From Sphingobium sp. (GTDB lineage: Bacteria > Pseudomonadota > Alphaproteobacteria > Sphingomonadales > Sphingomonadaceae): DNA of 20,065 nt. Shown here piece after piece: positions 6,517 through 14,918 of the stretch. The stretch is taken from the NCBI GenBank assembly GCA_030148625.1, contig JASBTC010000223.1, positions 1 through 20,065 on the forward strand, given 5' to 3'. A program made the position numbers and the translations under genes. Position 1 is the stretch's first letter. The number at the start of each line of letters is the position of its first letter. A model generated the notes under the pieces. The model made no database searches. It had not been told where the DNA came from and was given only the letters and a program-made list of their open reading frames with translations.

Positions 6517-7449
6517 ATGAGCCAAGATCCGGATTGGGAGCAGTATCGGGCGTTTCTTGCGGTTCTGCGCGAGGGGAGCCTGTCGGGCGCGGCGCGTGTG
6601 CTCGGTGTCGCCCAGCCGACGGTGCGGCGGCGCATCGAGGATCTGGAGGCGATGCTCGGTACCGCATTGTTCACGCGTTCTCCGGGCGGACTCCAACCGA
6701 CCGAGACCGGTCTTTCGCTGCGCGGACATGTCGAGGCGATGGCGCTTGCGGCGGCCGCGCTGGTCCGGTCGGCCTCGTCCGACGCGCGCGAAGTCGCGGG
6801 GATCGTGCGCGTGAGCGCGAGCGAAGTGATCGCCGTCGAAGTGCTGCCGCCGATACTGGCGCGCCTGCAGGCGAAACATCCCGCGCTGGTGATCGAATTG
6901 TCGCCCAGCAATCGCAATGAGGACGTCTTGCGCCGGGAGGCCGACATTGCGGTGCGGATGGTGACGCCCGCGCAGACCGCGTTGATCGCCCAGCGCGTCG
7001 GCATGGTTCGGCTGGGGCTCCACGCGCATCGCGACTATCTCGCACGGCGCGGCATGCCGGAGACGCTGGAGGCGATGCGTGAGCATGCTCTGATCGGCGT
7101 CGAGCGTGACAGCCCTGTGCTGCGCGCGCTTCAGTCCGGCGGCCTGCCGATGGCGATCGAGGATTGCAGTTTCCGCTCCGACAGCGACCTGGCCCAGCTT
7201 GCGGCGATCCGTGCCGGCGCCGGTATCGGCATCTGCCAGTCAGCGCTCGCCACGCGCGACCCGGCGCTGGTTCCGGTGCTTGCCGGCGCCTTTGGATTCG
7301 ATCTGGAAACCTGGGTCGTCTGCCACGAAGACCTGCGCAACGTCGCCCGCGTCTGCGCGGTGTTCGATGCGCTGGTCGACGGGCTGCGCCGCTATATAAT
7401 TGGTATTACAGCTAAATCTGTTCAGGCCGCGTCGGCATCCAGTGCATAA
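6517..7449 (+). CDS. LysR-family transcriptional regulator
   Basis: 310 residues from ATG 6517. The N-terminal winged helix (AFLAVLREGSLSGAARVLGV then QPTVRRRIEDLEAMLGTALF) is a textbook LysR HTH, followed by the linker helix and two effector-binding subdomains up to the end. The reading frame opens at 6454, but the 21 extra residues do not belong to the family and the promoter lies inside them, so 6517 is preferred. It probably controls the divergent epimerase-like gene 90 bp away; the effector is unknown. The last 28 bp overlap the 3' end of phoB on the other strand, and the final ten codons (ITAKSVQAAS...) lie beyond the conserved domain, as if the frame had run on into phoB. Confidence 0.9.
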   Translation: MSQDPDWEQYRAFLAVLREGSLSGAARVLGVAQPTVRRRIEDLEAMLGTALFTRSPGGLQPTETGLSLRGHVEAMALAAAALVRSASSDAREVAGIVRVSASEVIAVEVLPPILARLQAKHPALVIELSPSNRNEDVLRREADIAVRMVTPAQTALIAQRVGMVRLGLHAHRDYLARRGMPETLEAMREHALIGVERDSPVLRALQSGGLPMAIEDCSFRSDSDLAQLAAIRAGAGIGICQSALATRDPALVPVLAGAFGFDLETWVVCHEDLRNVARVCAVFDALVDGLRRYIIGITAKSVQAASASSA

Positions 7450-8117
7450 CCCGCCGAGCGGACGGTGCGGATGATGTCGGCGCGGTCGCCCTGGTTGATC
7501 GCCTTGCGCAGACGGCGGATATGGACGTCGACGGTGCGTGGCTCGATCTCGCTGTCGCGGCCCCAGACCGAATCGAGCAGCCTTTCGCGCGAGAACACCC
7601 AGCCGGGATGCTCGAGGAAATGCTTGAGCAGGCGGAATTCGGTCGGGCCCAGCGGTACGACCGCGCCGCCGCGCTTCACCTTGTGGCCGACCGTATCCAT
7701 CTCGATATCGGCATAGCTCAGCGTCTCGCCGGCCAGCGCCGGGCGCACGCGGCGGAGCACCGCGCCGACGCGCGCGACCAGTTCGCGCGGGGAGAAGGGC
7801 TTGGTCACATAATCGTCGGCGCCGGTGTCGAGTCCGCGCACGCGATCCTCCTCTTCACCGCGCGCCGTCAGCATGATGATCGGCACATTGGCGGTGTCGG
7901 GCGCACGGCGCAGGCGCCGGCAGACCTCGATTCCCGACAGGCTCTCGACCATCCAGTCGAGCAGCACGATATCGGGCGCCGATTCCTGTGCGAGCAACAG
8001 CGCTTCCTCGCCATCGGGCGTGTGACGGACCGCGAAATCCTCGCGTTGGAAGGTATAGACGAGCAGTTCCGCGAGCGCGGCATCGTCCTCAACCAGCAGC
8101 ATGTCTGCACGTGCCAT
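7422..8117 (-). CDS. phoB: Phosphate-regulon response regulator PhoB
   Basis: 231-residue OmpR/PhoB-type response regulator. Receiver domain 1-120: acidic pocket Glu10-Asp11-Asp12, phospho-acceptor Asp54 (VLLDW), conserved Thr in MLTARG and Lys in YVTKPFSP. The C-terminal winged helix includes LGPTEFRLLKHFLEHPG, RTVDVHIRRLRKAI and IIRTVRSAGYAL, typical of PhoB. Phosphorylated by PhoR under phosphate limitation, it binds Pho boxes; one is present upstream of pstS. It is the last gene of the pst operon, 2 bp after phoU. Its 3' end overlaps the convergent LysR gene, and no terminator is visible there. Confidence 0.95.
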   Translation of the reverse strand: MARADMLLVEDDAALAELLVYTFQREDFAVRHTPDGEEALLLAQESAPDIVLLDWMVESLSGIEVCRRLRRAPDTANVPIIMLTARGEEEDRVRGLDTGADDYVTKPFSPRELVARVGAVLRRVRPALAGETLSYADIEMDTVGHKVKRGGAVVPLGPTEFRLLKHFLEHPGWVFSRERLLDSVWGRDSEIEPRTVDVHIRRLRKAINQGDRADIIRTVRSAGYALDADAA

Positions 8118-8119
8118 GA

Positions 8120-8803
8120 TCAGACCTCCCGCGCGGCGCGGTCGCCGAGATATTGGCCGGTGGCCGCATAATAGACCATCTCGGCGACGTTGGTCGCGTG
8201 ATCGCCGACGCGCTCGAGATTTTTCGCGACGAACAGCAGGTGCGCGGCCTCGCCGATGGTCTTGGGATTTTCCATCATGAAGGTGACGAGCGTGCGGAAG
8301 ATCGAATTGTAGAAATCGTCGACCACATGGTCGCGCTCGATCACGCGGAGCGCGGCGGCGGAATCGCGTGCGCCGAATGCGTTGAGCACGTCATGGACCA
8401 TCTCGGTCGCGGTGTTCGCCATCGCGGGCAGCAGCGAGATCGGCTCGATCATCCGCCGGCTCTCGATCAGCGGCACGCGCTTGGCGATATTCTTGGCATA
8501 ATCGCCGATCCGCTCGATCACGCCCGCGATCTTGATCGCGGCGACGACCTCACGCAGGTCGTCGGCCATCGGTGCGCGCAGCGCGATGATGCGCACCGCA
8601 AGCTTTTCGACCTGGCTCTCGATCTCGTCGATGCGCGCATCCTCCGCGACGATGCGGCTCGCGGCATTGGTGTCGCTTTTGACCAGCGCGTCCATCGCCG
8701 CGACGATCGCGGCTTCGGCGCGGCCGCCCATTTCGGAGATCAGCCCGCGCAGCTCGCCGATATCCTCGTCGAACGCCTTGACGGTATGTTCGGTGGTACC
8801 CAT
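8120..8803 (-). CDS. phoU: Phosphate signalling protein PhoU
   Basis: 227 residues, all-helical, made of two repeats of a three-helix bundle. Both metal-binding signatures are visible: ERIGDYAKNIAKR in the first half and ERVGDHATNVAE in the second. PhoU sits at the membrane between the Pst transporter and PhoR and keeps PhoR inactive when phosphate is plentiful; it also limits Pst uptake. Shine-Dalgarno AAGGA lies just before the start, 28 bp after pstB, and the stop is 2 bp before phoB, so it is co-transcribed with both. Confidence 0.96.
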   Translation of the reverse strand: MGTTEHTVKAFDEDIGELRGLISEMGGRAEAAIVAAMDALVKSDTNAASRIVAEDARIDEIESQVEKLAVRIIALRAPMADDLREVVAAIKIAGVIERIGDYAKNIAKRVPLIESRRMIEPISLLPAMANTATEMVHDVLNAFGARDSAAALRVIERDHVVDDFYNSIFRTLVTFMMENPKTIGEAAHLLFVAKNLERVGDHATNVAEMVYYAATGQYLGDRAAREV

Positions 8804-8831
8804 CGCCAGTCCTTATAAACCCGATCGATCC

Positions 8832-9605
8832 TCAGCCGTAGCGGCCGGTGATGTAATCCTTGGTGCGCTCTTCGCGCGGGTTGGTGAAGATCTCGGACGT
8901 GTCGCCATATTCGACAAGCGTACCGAGGTGGAAGAAAGCGGTCTTCTGCGAGACGCGCGCGGCCTGCTGCATATTGTGCGTCACGATTGCGATCGCGTAG
9001 CGGCCGCGCAGTTCGTGGATCAGTTCCTCGATCTTGGCGGTCGCGATCGGGTCGAGTGCCGAGCAGGGCTCGTCCATCAGCACGACCTCGGGATCGACCG
9101 CGATCGCGCGGGCGATGCACAGACGCTGCTGCTGGCCGCCCGACAGGGCGGTGCCGCTCTCGGCCAGCCGATCCTTTACTTCGTCCCACAAGCCGGCCTT
9201 GCGCAATGCGCTTTCGACCATCCGGTCGAGATCGGCCTTGCCCGGCGCGAGGCCATGGATGCGCGGGCCATAAGCGACATTCTCGTAGATCGACTTGGGG
9301 AAGGGATTGGGTTTCTGGAACACCATGCCCACCCGTGCGCGGAGCTGCACCACGTCCATCGACGAGGCGTAGATATCTTCGCCATCGAGCGCGATCTGCC
9401 CCTCGACACGTGCGCCGGCGATCGTGTCGTTCATGCGGTTCAGCGTCCGCAGGAAGGTCGATTTGCCGCAGCCCGACGGGCCGATGAACGCGGTGACGTT
9501 CGCCATGTCGACATCGATCGAGACCGATTTGATCGCCTGTTTGGCGCCATAGAACACGCTGACGTCGCGCGCGGTCATCTTGGGAGTTTGTGTCATGTTT
9601 TCCAT
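8832..9605 (-). CDS. pstB: Phosphate ABC transporter ATP-binding protein PstB
   Basis: 257-residue ABC ATPase that powers phosphate import through PstC/PstA at the cytoplasmic face. Walker [10 protein letters not shown] at 42-50, Q-loop in [11 protein letters not shown] (the PNPFPKSI block is characteristic of PstB), signature [15 protein letters not shown], Walker [14 protein letters not shown] and switch His in IVTHNMQQA. The start ATG at 9605 shares one base with the pstA stop (TAATG); a second ATG at 9596 is possible and would shorten the protein by three residues. Confidence 0.97.
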   Translation of the reverse strand: MENMTQTPKMTARDVSVFYGAKQAIKSVSIDVDMANVTAFIGPSGCGKSTFLRTLNRMNDTIAGARVEGQIALDGEDIYASSMDVVQLRARVGMVFQKPNPFPKSIYENVAYGPRIHGLAPGKADLDRMVESALRKAGLWDEVKDRLAESGTALSGGQQQRLCIARAIAVDPEVVLMDEPCSALDPIATAKIEELIHELRGRYAIAIVTHNMQQAARVSQKTAFFHLGTLVEYGDTSEIFTNPREERTKDYITGRYG

Positions 9606-10906
9606 TACCAGCGACGCTCGAACCTGTTGCGGAGATAGATGGCCAGCCCGTTCATGGTGAGCAGGAAGACCAGCAAGACGATGATGGCGGCCGATGTCTT
9701 TTCGACGAAGCCGCGGCTCACCTCGTCCGACCAGAGGAAGATCTGGACGGGCAGGACGGTGGCGGGATCGGTGATGCCGCCCGGCGGCGTCGCGATGAAG
9801 GCGCGCATGCCGATCATCAGCAAAGGCGCGGTTTCACCCAGCGCGCGCGCCATGCCGATGATCGTACCGGTCAGGATGCCGGGAAGCGCGAGCGGCAGGA
9901 CGTGGTGGAACACCACCTGCACCGGCGAAGCGCCGACGCCATAAGCGGCATCGCGGATCGAGGGCGGCACAGACTTGATCGCATTGCGCCCGGCGATGAC
10001 GATGACGGGCATCGTCATCAGCGCCAGCGTCAGGCCGCCGACGATCGACGCCGAGCGCGGCAGATGCATGAAATTGAGGAACACCGCGAGCCCGAGCAGA
10101 CCGAAGATGATCGAAGGCACCGCCGCCAGATTGTTGATCGAGACCTCGATCAGGTCGGTCCAGCGGTTGCGGGGCGCATATTCCTCCAGATAGACCGCCG
10201 AGAGCACGCCGATCGGGAAGGCGAGCAACAGCGTCACCAGCATCGTGATCAGCGAGCCCTTGAGCGCACCCCAGATGCCGACACGCATCGGATCGGTCGA
10301 ATCCGACGCGGTCAGGAAGTTGACGTTGAAATCGGTGCTGAGCCGCCCGGCCTTGTCGAGCATGTCGTGCGCGGCGCGTGCTGCCGCATCCTCGCCATGG
10401 CCCTTGGCGACCAGATCGATCCCGGTCGAAACGGGCACCGGGACATCGACCTTGCGCGTCAGGATCGAGGGATCGTCCTGGATCGCGTCGCGCACCGACA
10501 GCCAGGCGCCGTCGGAGATCATCGTTGCGCCCTGCGCGCCGAAAGCGGCAGTCGCTGCCTTTGCCGTCACGCTTTCCAGGTCGACCGCGGCCAGCGCCGC
10601 GCGTGCGCCGTCACCATGCAACGCCGCGGGATCGACCGCGATGCCGGCGCGCGGGAAATCGATCGGCAGGCTGACTTCGGTCTGAGTAAAACCGCGTGCA
10701 CCGTTGCCGACCATGGTGATCAGCAGGAAGGCGAGGAAGGCGACCGAGATGAGCACGGCGCCAAGGCCAAGCAGGCGGAAGCGACGCTCGGCCGCATAGC
10801 GCTTGCGGATGCGTGTCTGCATCACGTCGGTCTTCCAGTCGGTCGGCGCGCGCGCAGCGGGCTCGGCCGGGGAGACGGGCGATGGGGCGACTAGGCTGTC
10901 ACTCAT
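9605..10906 (-). CDS. pstA: Phosphate ABC transporter permease PstA (long form with DUF3333)
   Basis: 433 residues, much longer than E. coli PstA (about 296). A cytoplasmic head of about 45 residues, a first membrane helix ([20 protein letters not shown]) and then about 140 residues of extra periplasmic domain (DUF3333, usual in alphaproteobacterial PstA) precede the core permease. In the permease the EAA-type coupling loop is seen as [19 protein letters not shown] followed by [11 protein letters not shown]. It forms the channel with PstC. The start overlaps the pstC stop by 8 bp, and the stop touches pstB, so the three are tightly coupled. Confidence 0.95.
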   Translation of the reverse strand: MSDSLVAPSPVSPAEPAARAPTDWKTDVMQTRIRKRYAAERRFRLLGLGAVLISVAFLAFLLITMVGNGARGFTQTEVSLPIDFPRAGIAVDPAALHGDGARAALAAVDLESVTAKAATAAFGAQGATMISDGAWLSVRDAIQDDPSILTRKVDVPVPVSTGIDLVAKGHGEDAAARAAHDMLDKAGRLSTDFNVNFLTASDSTDPMRVGIWGALKGSLITMLVTLLLAFPIGVLSAVYLEEYAPRNRWTDLIEVSINNLAAVPSIIFGLLGLAVFLNFMHLPRSASIVGGLTLALMTMPVIVIAGRNAIKSVPPSIRDAAYGVGASPVQVVFHHVLPLALPGILTGTIIGMARALGETAPLLMIGMRAFIATPPGGITDPATVLPVQIFLWSDEVSRGFVEKTSAAIIVLLVFLLTMNGLAIYLRNRFERRW

Positions 10907-12290
10907 AAGCTTCCCGGTATTTCTTCACCACGCGGAGCGCGACGATGTTGAGCAGCAGCGTGATCACGAACAGCACAAGGCCGAGCGCGAATGCGGCAAG
11001 GGTCTTGGCACTGTCGAACTCCTGATCGCCGGTCAGCAACTGGACGATCTGGGTGGTGACGGTCGTCACGCTGGCAAAGGGGTTGGCGGTGAGGTTCGCG
11101 GCGAGGCCGGCGGCCATCACCACGATCATCGTCTCGCCGATCGCGCGGCTGACGGCGAGCAGCACGCCGCCGACCACGCCGGGAAGGGCGGCGGGCAACA
11201 GCACCTTGCGGATGGTCTCCGACGAGGTGGCGCCCATGGCGAGCGATCCGTCCTTCATTGCCTGCGGCACGGCGGCGATCGAATCATCGGCCATCGAGGA
11301 GACGAAGGGAATGATCATCACACCCATCACCAGGCCGGCGGCGAGCGCGGATTCGGAGGATGCGCTGGTGATGCCGATCGCGACCGCGAGATCGCGGAGC
11401 GCCGGCGCCACGGTGAGCGCGGCGAAATAGCCGTAGACCACGGTCGGCACGCCGGCGAGGATCTCGAGGATCGGCTTCACCCAGCGCCGCGTCGACGGCT
11501 TGGCATATTGGGTCAGGTAAATCGCGCTCATCAGCCCGAGCGGGATCGCGACGATCATGGCGATGATCGCACCGATGAAGATCGTGCCCCAGAACAATGG
11601 TACCGCGCCGAATGCGCCCGACGACCCGATCTGGTCGGCGCGGATCGCGGTCTGCGGGCTCCACTGCGTGCCGAACAGGAATTCGATCGGCGAGACCATC
11701 GAGAAGAAGCGCACCGATTCGAAGATCAGCGATGCGACGATACCGATCGTGGTCAGGATCGCGACGAGCGAGGCGAGCAGCAGCGCCCCCATCACCAGCC
11801 GCTCTACGCGGGTGCGCGCCCGGAAATCGGGGCGGACCTTGGTGAAGGCATAAGCGCCGCCCGCAAAGGCCAACAGTAGTGCGACGACCGCGCCGATCGT
11901 CCCGTAGAAACCGAGCGCCTGGGCATAAGCAGGCGCAAGCGCTGCCGATTTCGCGTTGAAGCCCGCGGCGATCGATCCGTCGGCCAGCGCGCGCGCCTCA
12001 CCCAGGATCGCCGAACGCTCCATGCCGAAGCTGGGCAGATCGGCGGCAGCGGGGCTTGCGAGCACCGCCTGGGTGACGAGGCCGGGTGAAACCGCCGCCC
12101 AGACCGCAAGGAAGAGCAGGGCGGGTACCGCGACCCACAGCCCGACATACCAGGCGTGATAGGCGGGCAGCGAATGCGGCCGCTGCGACGCGGGGCCGGC
12201 GATCACGAAGCGCGACGCACGCACCCGCGCGCTGATCCATGCGATCAGCCCGAGGCCCAGTACGAGGAAGAGGAGAGCGAGGGTGGACAC
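10899..12290 (-). CDS. pstC: Phosphate ABC transporter permease PstC (long form)
   Basis: 463 residues against about 319 in E. coli. The extra N-terminal part (about residues 1-165) has a first membrane helix (LALLFLVLGLGLIAWISA), a second near 50-70, a periplasmic stretch and a third helix, as in the PstC N-domain of alphaproteobacteria. The core permease follows, with coupling loop MKDGSLAMGATSSETIRKVL and LPAALPGVVGG. The start at 12290 is GTG, not ATG, preceded by AAAGGTG about 10 bases upstream; this is the only non-ATG start I assign here. A 128-bp gap containing a palindromic repeat pair separates it from pstS. Confidence 0.94.
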   Translation of the reverse strand: MSTLALLFLVLGLGLIAWISARVRASRFVIAGPASQRPHSLPAYHAWYVGLWVAVPALLFLAVWAAVSPGLVTQAVLASPAAADLPSFGMERSAILGEARALADGSIAAGFNAKSAALAPAYAQALGFYGTIGAVVALLLAFAGGAYAFTKVRPDFRARTRVERLVMGALLLASLVAILTTIGIVASLIFESVRFFSMVSPIEFLFGTQWSPQTAIRADQIGSSGAFGAVPLFWGTIFIGAIIAMIVAIPLGLMSAIYLTQYAKPSTRRWVKPILEILAGVPTVVYGYFAALTVAPALRDLAVAIGITSASSESALAAGLVMGVMIIPFVSSMADDSIAAVPQAMKDGSLAMGATSSETIRKVLLPAALPGVVGGVLLAVSRAIGETMIVVMAAGLAANLTANPFASVTTVTTQIVQLLTGDQEFDSAKTLAAFALGLVLFVITLLLNIVALRVVKKYREAYE

Positions 12291-12308
12291 TTAGCCACGC
12301 ACCTTTCG

Positions 12309-12396
12309 TGTCATCCCCGCGCAAGCGGGGATCCAGGAACACGGTTTCATTCGGACAATCCTGCGCTGCTGGATTCCCGCTTGCGCGGGAATGACA
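12309..12396. repeat. REPIN-like pair of inverted palindromic repeats between pstS and pstC
   Basis: Two 28-bp palindromic units in opposite orientation, 12309-12336 and 12369-12396, separated by 32 bp. Each folds on itself: ATCCCCGC-GCAA-GCGGGGAT in the left unit and ATTCCCGC-TTGC-GCGGGAAT in the right. The units differ at two positions, and the two changes compensate each other (C-G pair versus T-A pair). The core TGTCAT(C/T)CCCGCGCAAGCGGG is like the dispersed extragenic repeats common in proteobacteria. In the mRNA the pair can form one long stem, able to protect pstS message or slow transcription into pstC. Confidence 0.85.
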
Positions 12397-12418
12397 GGGT
12401 AAGGCTCTAAAGCCGGGC

Positions 12419-13462
12419 TCACTTCAGGTCTTTGCCGTCCATGAACTTGAGCGCGCGGGCGGTCTCGGCATTGACGGCGCGAACCGCGTCGGGCGATGCG
12501 ATCAGTCCGCGGCGCGCCAGATAGCCATCGGCGTTCCAGGCGCTCGCATATTCGGCGATGAATTCCTTGAGGCCCGGCACGGCATTCAGGTGTGCGCCCT
12601 TGACGTAGATATACATGGCGCGCGCGCCCGGATAGCTGAAGTCCGCGATCGTCTCGTAGGTCGGTGCGATGCCGTTGATCTTCACACCGCGGACGGCGTT
12701 GAGATTCTCTTCGAGGAAGCTGTAGCCAAGCACACCGATCGCGGTGGGATTGGAAGTCAGCTTCTGGACGATGAGATTGTCGTTCTCGCCCTGCTCGACA
12801 TACACCTTGTCCTCGCGGACCTTGGTGCAGATCGTCTTGTGCTTGTCGGCGTCCGCTTCCTTGAGCGCCTTCATTGCCGGATCGGCGTCGCAACCCTTTT
12901 CCAGGATCAGCTCGGCGAGCGAATCGCGCGTGCCCGAGGTGGACGGCGGGCCAAGCACCTGGATCGCGATCGCGGGCAGGGCGGGGTTCACGTCCTTCCA
13001 GGTCTTGGCGGTCTGCGGCTTGCCATAGGGCGTCGCCGCGATCGCCTTGTAGATATCCTGGACGGTCAGCGCCATTGCGGGGCCGTTATTGGCTTCGATC
13101 AGCGCCAGGCCATCGATACCGATCTGGATCTCGACAATGTCCTTCACGCCGTTCTTCTGGCAGTCCTCGAACTCGGACTTCTTCATGCGGCGCGATGCAT
13201 TCTCGATGTCGGGATGCTGGACCCCGACGCCCGCGCAGAACAGCTTCATGCCCGAACCGGTGCCGGTCGATTCGACCACAGGAGCCTTGAACTGAGCGTT
13301 CTTGCTCGCGAATTGTTCGGCAACGGCCTTGGTGAAGGGGTACACGGTCGACGAGCCGACCACCTTGATCTGGTCGCGGCTCGCGCCGGCCGAATCGCCG
13401 CCGGCGCCTCCGCAGGCGGCAAGCCCAAGCGGCAGCGCGAAAATGGCGATTTTCCTGAACAT
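12419..13462 (-). CDS. pstS: Periplasmic phosphate-binding lipoprotein PstS
   Basis: 347 residues from ATG 13462, which has GGGAG six bases upstream; the open frame extends to 13600 but the added residues are not signal-like. The N-terminus MFRKIAIFALPLGLAACGG is a lipoprotein signal with lipobox LAAC, Cys17 being lipidated. The phosphate-binding fold shows VVGSSTVYPF near the mature start, ESTGTGSGMKLFCAG, IENASRRMK and PSTSGTRDSL, loops that hold phosphate by backbone amides, Ser and Thr. It delivers phosphate to PstC/PstA. A Pho box lies 78-95 bp upstream of the start codon. The palindromic repeat pair after its stop may raise its expression relative to the permease genes. Confidence 0.95.
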   Translation of the reverse strand: MFRKIAIFALPLGLAACGGAGGDSAGASRDQIKVVGSSTVYPFTKAVAEQFASKNAQFKAPVVESTGTGSGMKLFCAGVGVQHPDIENASRRMKKSEFEDCQKNGVKDIVEIQIGIDGLALIEANNGPAMALTVQDIYKAIAATPYGKPQTAKTWKDVNPALPAIAIQVLGPPSTSGTRDSLAELILEKGCDADPAMKALKEADADKHKTICTKVREDKVYVEQGENDNLIVQKLTSNPTAIGVLGYSFLEENLNAVRGVKINGIAPTYETIADFSYPGARAMYIYVKGAHLNAVPGLKEFIAEYASAWNADGYLARRGLIASPDAVRAVNAETARALKFMDGKDLK

Positions 13463-13539
13463 TCGAGTCTCCCGACAGCGTAACAATCTGTGTCTGGCGC
13501 GGCGGTAGCAGCGACTCTTGAGGCTTTTGTTGCACATTG

Positions 13540-13557
13540 GTGACGCTTTTATGACAG
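13540..13557 (-). promoter_or_regulatory. Pho box (PhoB-binding site) upstream of pstS
   Basis: On the minus strand CTGTCATAAAAGCGTCAC matches the E. coli consensus CTGTCATAWAWCTGTCAY at 16 of 18 positions, with the TGTCA and CGTCA half sites 11 bp apart. PhoB from this same locus should bind here and replace a -35 box. A clear -10 box at the usual distance is not visible, only an A-rich CAACAAAAG stretch. Confidence 0.85.
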
Positions 13558-13576
13558 TGCCCGGGGTGCGATCGGG

Positions 13577-13596
13577 AAAGCGCTCCGTCGCGCTTT
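13577..13596 (-). terminator. Hairpin at the phoR stop, possible weak terminator
   Basis: AAAGCGC (13577-13583) and GCGCTTT (13590-13596) form a perfect 7-bp stem with a 6-nt loop immediately after the phoR stop codon and upstream of the Pho box. On the minus strand it ends in CTTTCCC, a poor U-tract, so it would separate phoR from pstS transcription only partly. Confidence 0.4.
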
Positions 13597-14802
13597 TCAA
13601 GACGCCGCGGGAAGCGTCACGGTCACGGTCGTTCCCGTGCCCGGAACGCTGGAGATATCGAGACGGCCGCGATGCCGCTCGATGATATGTTTCACTATCG
13701 ACAGTCCGAGGCCGGTACCGCCCATGGCGCGACTGCGGCCCGAATCGACCCGATAGAAGCGCTCGGTCAGGCGGGGCAGGTGCTTGGGATCGATGCCGTC
13801 GCCCTGATCCTCCACCGTCAACCGGATCATGTCCGCATCGGCGGGTGCGAGCGTGATCCGCACCGGGCTTCCCGCCCGGCCATATTTGATCGCATTGCCG
13901 ATGATGTTGTGGAGAAGCTGCGACAGCTGCGCCCGATCGCCGGCCACGGCAGGCAACGCGCCGGCCGCATCGATTTCGAGCACGCGATCTCGGCTGGCGG
14001 GTTGATCCTGGATCACGCGCGTCACTTCGCCCGTCAGCGCGCGCAGATCGATTGCATCATCGGGTGCGCGATGCTTTTCCGCCTCGATTCGTGACAGCGA
14101 GATCAGATCGTCTACCAGCGTCTGCATGCGCTGCGCCTCTTTCATGATCACGCCGAGGAAACGGGTGCGCGTCGCTTCCTCGCCGCCGGCTTCTCCGCCC
14201 AATGTCTCCGCAAAGCCCAGGATCGCGGCGAGCGGTGTTCGCAATTCGTGGCTGGCATTGGCGACGAAATCGACGCGGATGCGCTCGGCGGCATGTGCCA
14301 GGCTGCGGTCGACCAGATGGACGAGACGCCGACCGTCGGCCAGTTCGGCGATGCGCATCAGCCAGCGCTGTTCGCGCGTGCCTAGTCCGATCAGTTCGAT
14401 GCCGCGATCGATGCCGCCGTCGAGTGGACGAGCGAGATGTTCGGACGCCGCAGGGTGGCGGATCGCGGTGCGCACATCCTCACCCAATATATGGCGGCCG
14501 AGCAGTGCGAGTGCGGCGCTGTTGGCCACGACGATGCGGCCGTCGCGGATCAGCAGCAGCGGATCGGTCAGCGCGTCGAGCAGTTCGTTCGCGCTGGACC
14601 CGTTGCGTGCGCCTTCGGCCGAGGGCGGCGGCGTGTCAGGGGTCGACGCGCGGGGATAGATGGCAAGCAGGATGGCGCCGATCCCGCCGGTCAGGAAGAT
14701 CAGCACGGATTCGAATGGGGCACCGAGCGCGGTGCCGACGAACGCCGAGATCGCAACGATTGCCGCGGCGGCAGCGGTCCAGGCAGAATCGAAAGTCTTC
14801 AT
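13597..14802 (-). CDS. phoR: Phosphate-regulon sensor histidine kinase PhoR
   Basis: 401 residues from ATG 14802, with AAGGG upstream; the frame also offers a GTG at 14832 with no ribosome-binding site. Order of parts: two membrane helices in the first 50 residues with almost no periplasmic loop (as in PhoR, which senses through Pst/PhoU rather than an external ligand), a degenerate PAS domain about 70-165, HisKA with the phospho-accepting His185 in ANASHELRTPLAAILG, then HATPase with N box NIIGNAIKYG, DQGDGID and GGTGLGLSIVKHI. It phosphorylates PhoB. Unusually for a two-component pair, kinase and regulator lie at opposite ends of the pst operon. Confidence 0.94.
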   Translation of the reverse strand: MKTFDSAWTAAAAAIVAISAFVGTALGAPFESVLIFLTGGIGAILLAIYPRASTPDTPPPSAEGARNGSSANELLDALTDPLLLIRDGRIVVANSAALALLGRHILGEDVRTAIRHPAASEHLARPLDGGIDRGIELIGLGTREQRWLMRIAELADGRRLVHLVDRSLAHAAERIRVDFVANASHELRTPLAAILGFAETLGGEAGGEEATRTRFLGVIMKEAQRMQTLVDDLISLSRIEAEKHRAPDDAIDLRALTGEVTRVIQDQPASRDRVLEIDAAGALPAVAGDRAQLSQLLHNIIGNAIKYGRAGSPVRITLAPADADMIRLTVEDQGDGIDPKHLPRLTERFYRVDSGRSRAMGGTGLGLSIVKHIIERHRGRLDISSVPGTGTTVTVTLPAAS

Positions 14803-14918
14803 CGCGGTGCCCTTATGCCATTTGCGTGACACTTGTGTGCAGAATCCGGGGCATGGTTAATGGCGTCGCGTCGGCGCGGATTTACGTTTATGCAATCATA
14901 AGCGGGTATAAGGGCGCG

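Noticed and set aside
6428..6667. N-terminal extension of the epimerase-like protein
   Set aside because: The added residues are not family-like, overlap the LysR HTH coding region, and the ATG at 6427 has its own Shine-Dalgarno.
9590..10894. Long open frame (434 codons) on the plus strand across pstA
   Set aside because: Composition is Arg/Asp/His/Gln-rich without domain pattern, and it lies wholly antisense to a clear PstA; an artefact of high GC at third positions. The same holds for the plus-strand frames over pstC, phoB/phoU and the SDR gene.
14815..14832. Pho-box-like pair (TGTCA...TGGCA, 11 bp apart) before phoR
   Set aside because: Only 12 of 18 consensus positions match, and it lies so near the start codon that the -10 region would fall at or past the ATG.
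14907..14912. TATAAG as -10 box of the HPr-rel-A operon
   Set aside because: It overlaps the AAGGG ribosome-binding site and has no -35 partner at the right distance; the operon promoter was not located with confidence.
14202..14918. Long upstream extension of the Tat-type protein frame
   Set aside because: It is antisense to phoR with arginine-rich shadow composition; the signal peptide and ribosome-binding site place the start at 14919 or 14922.
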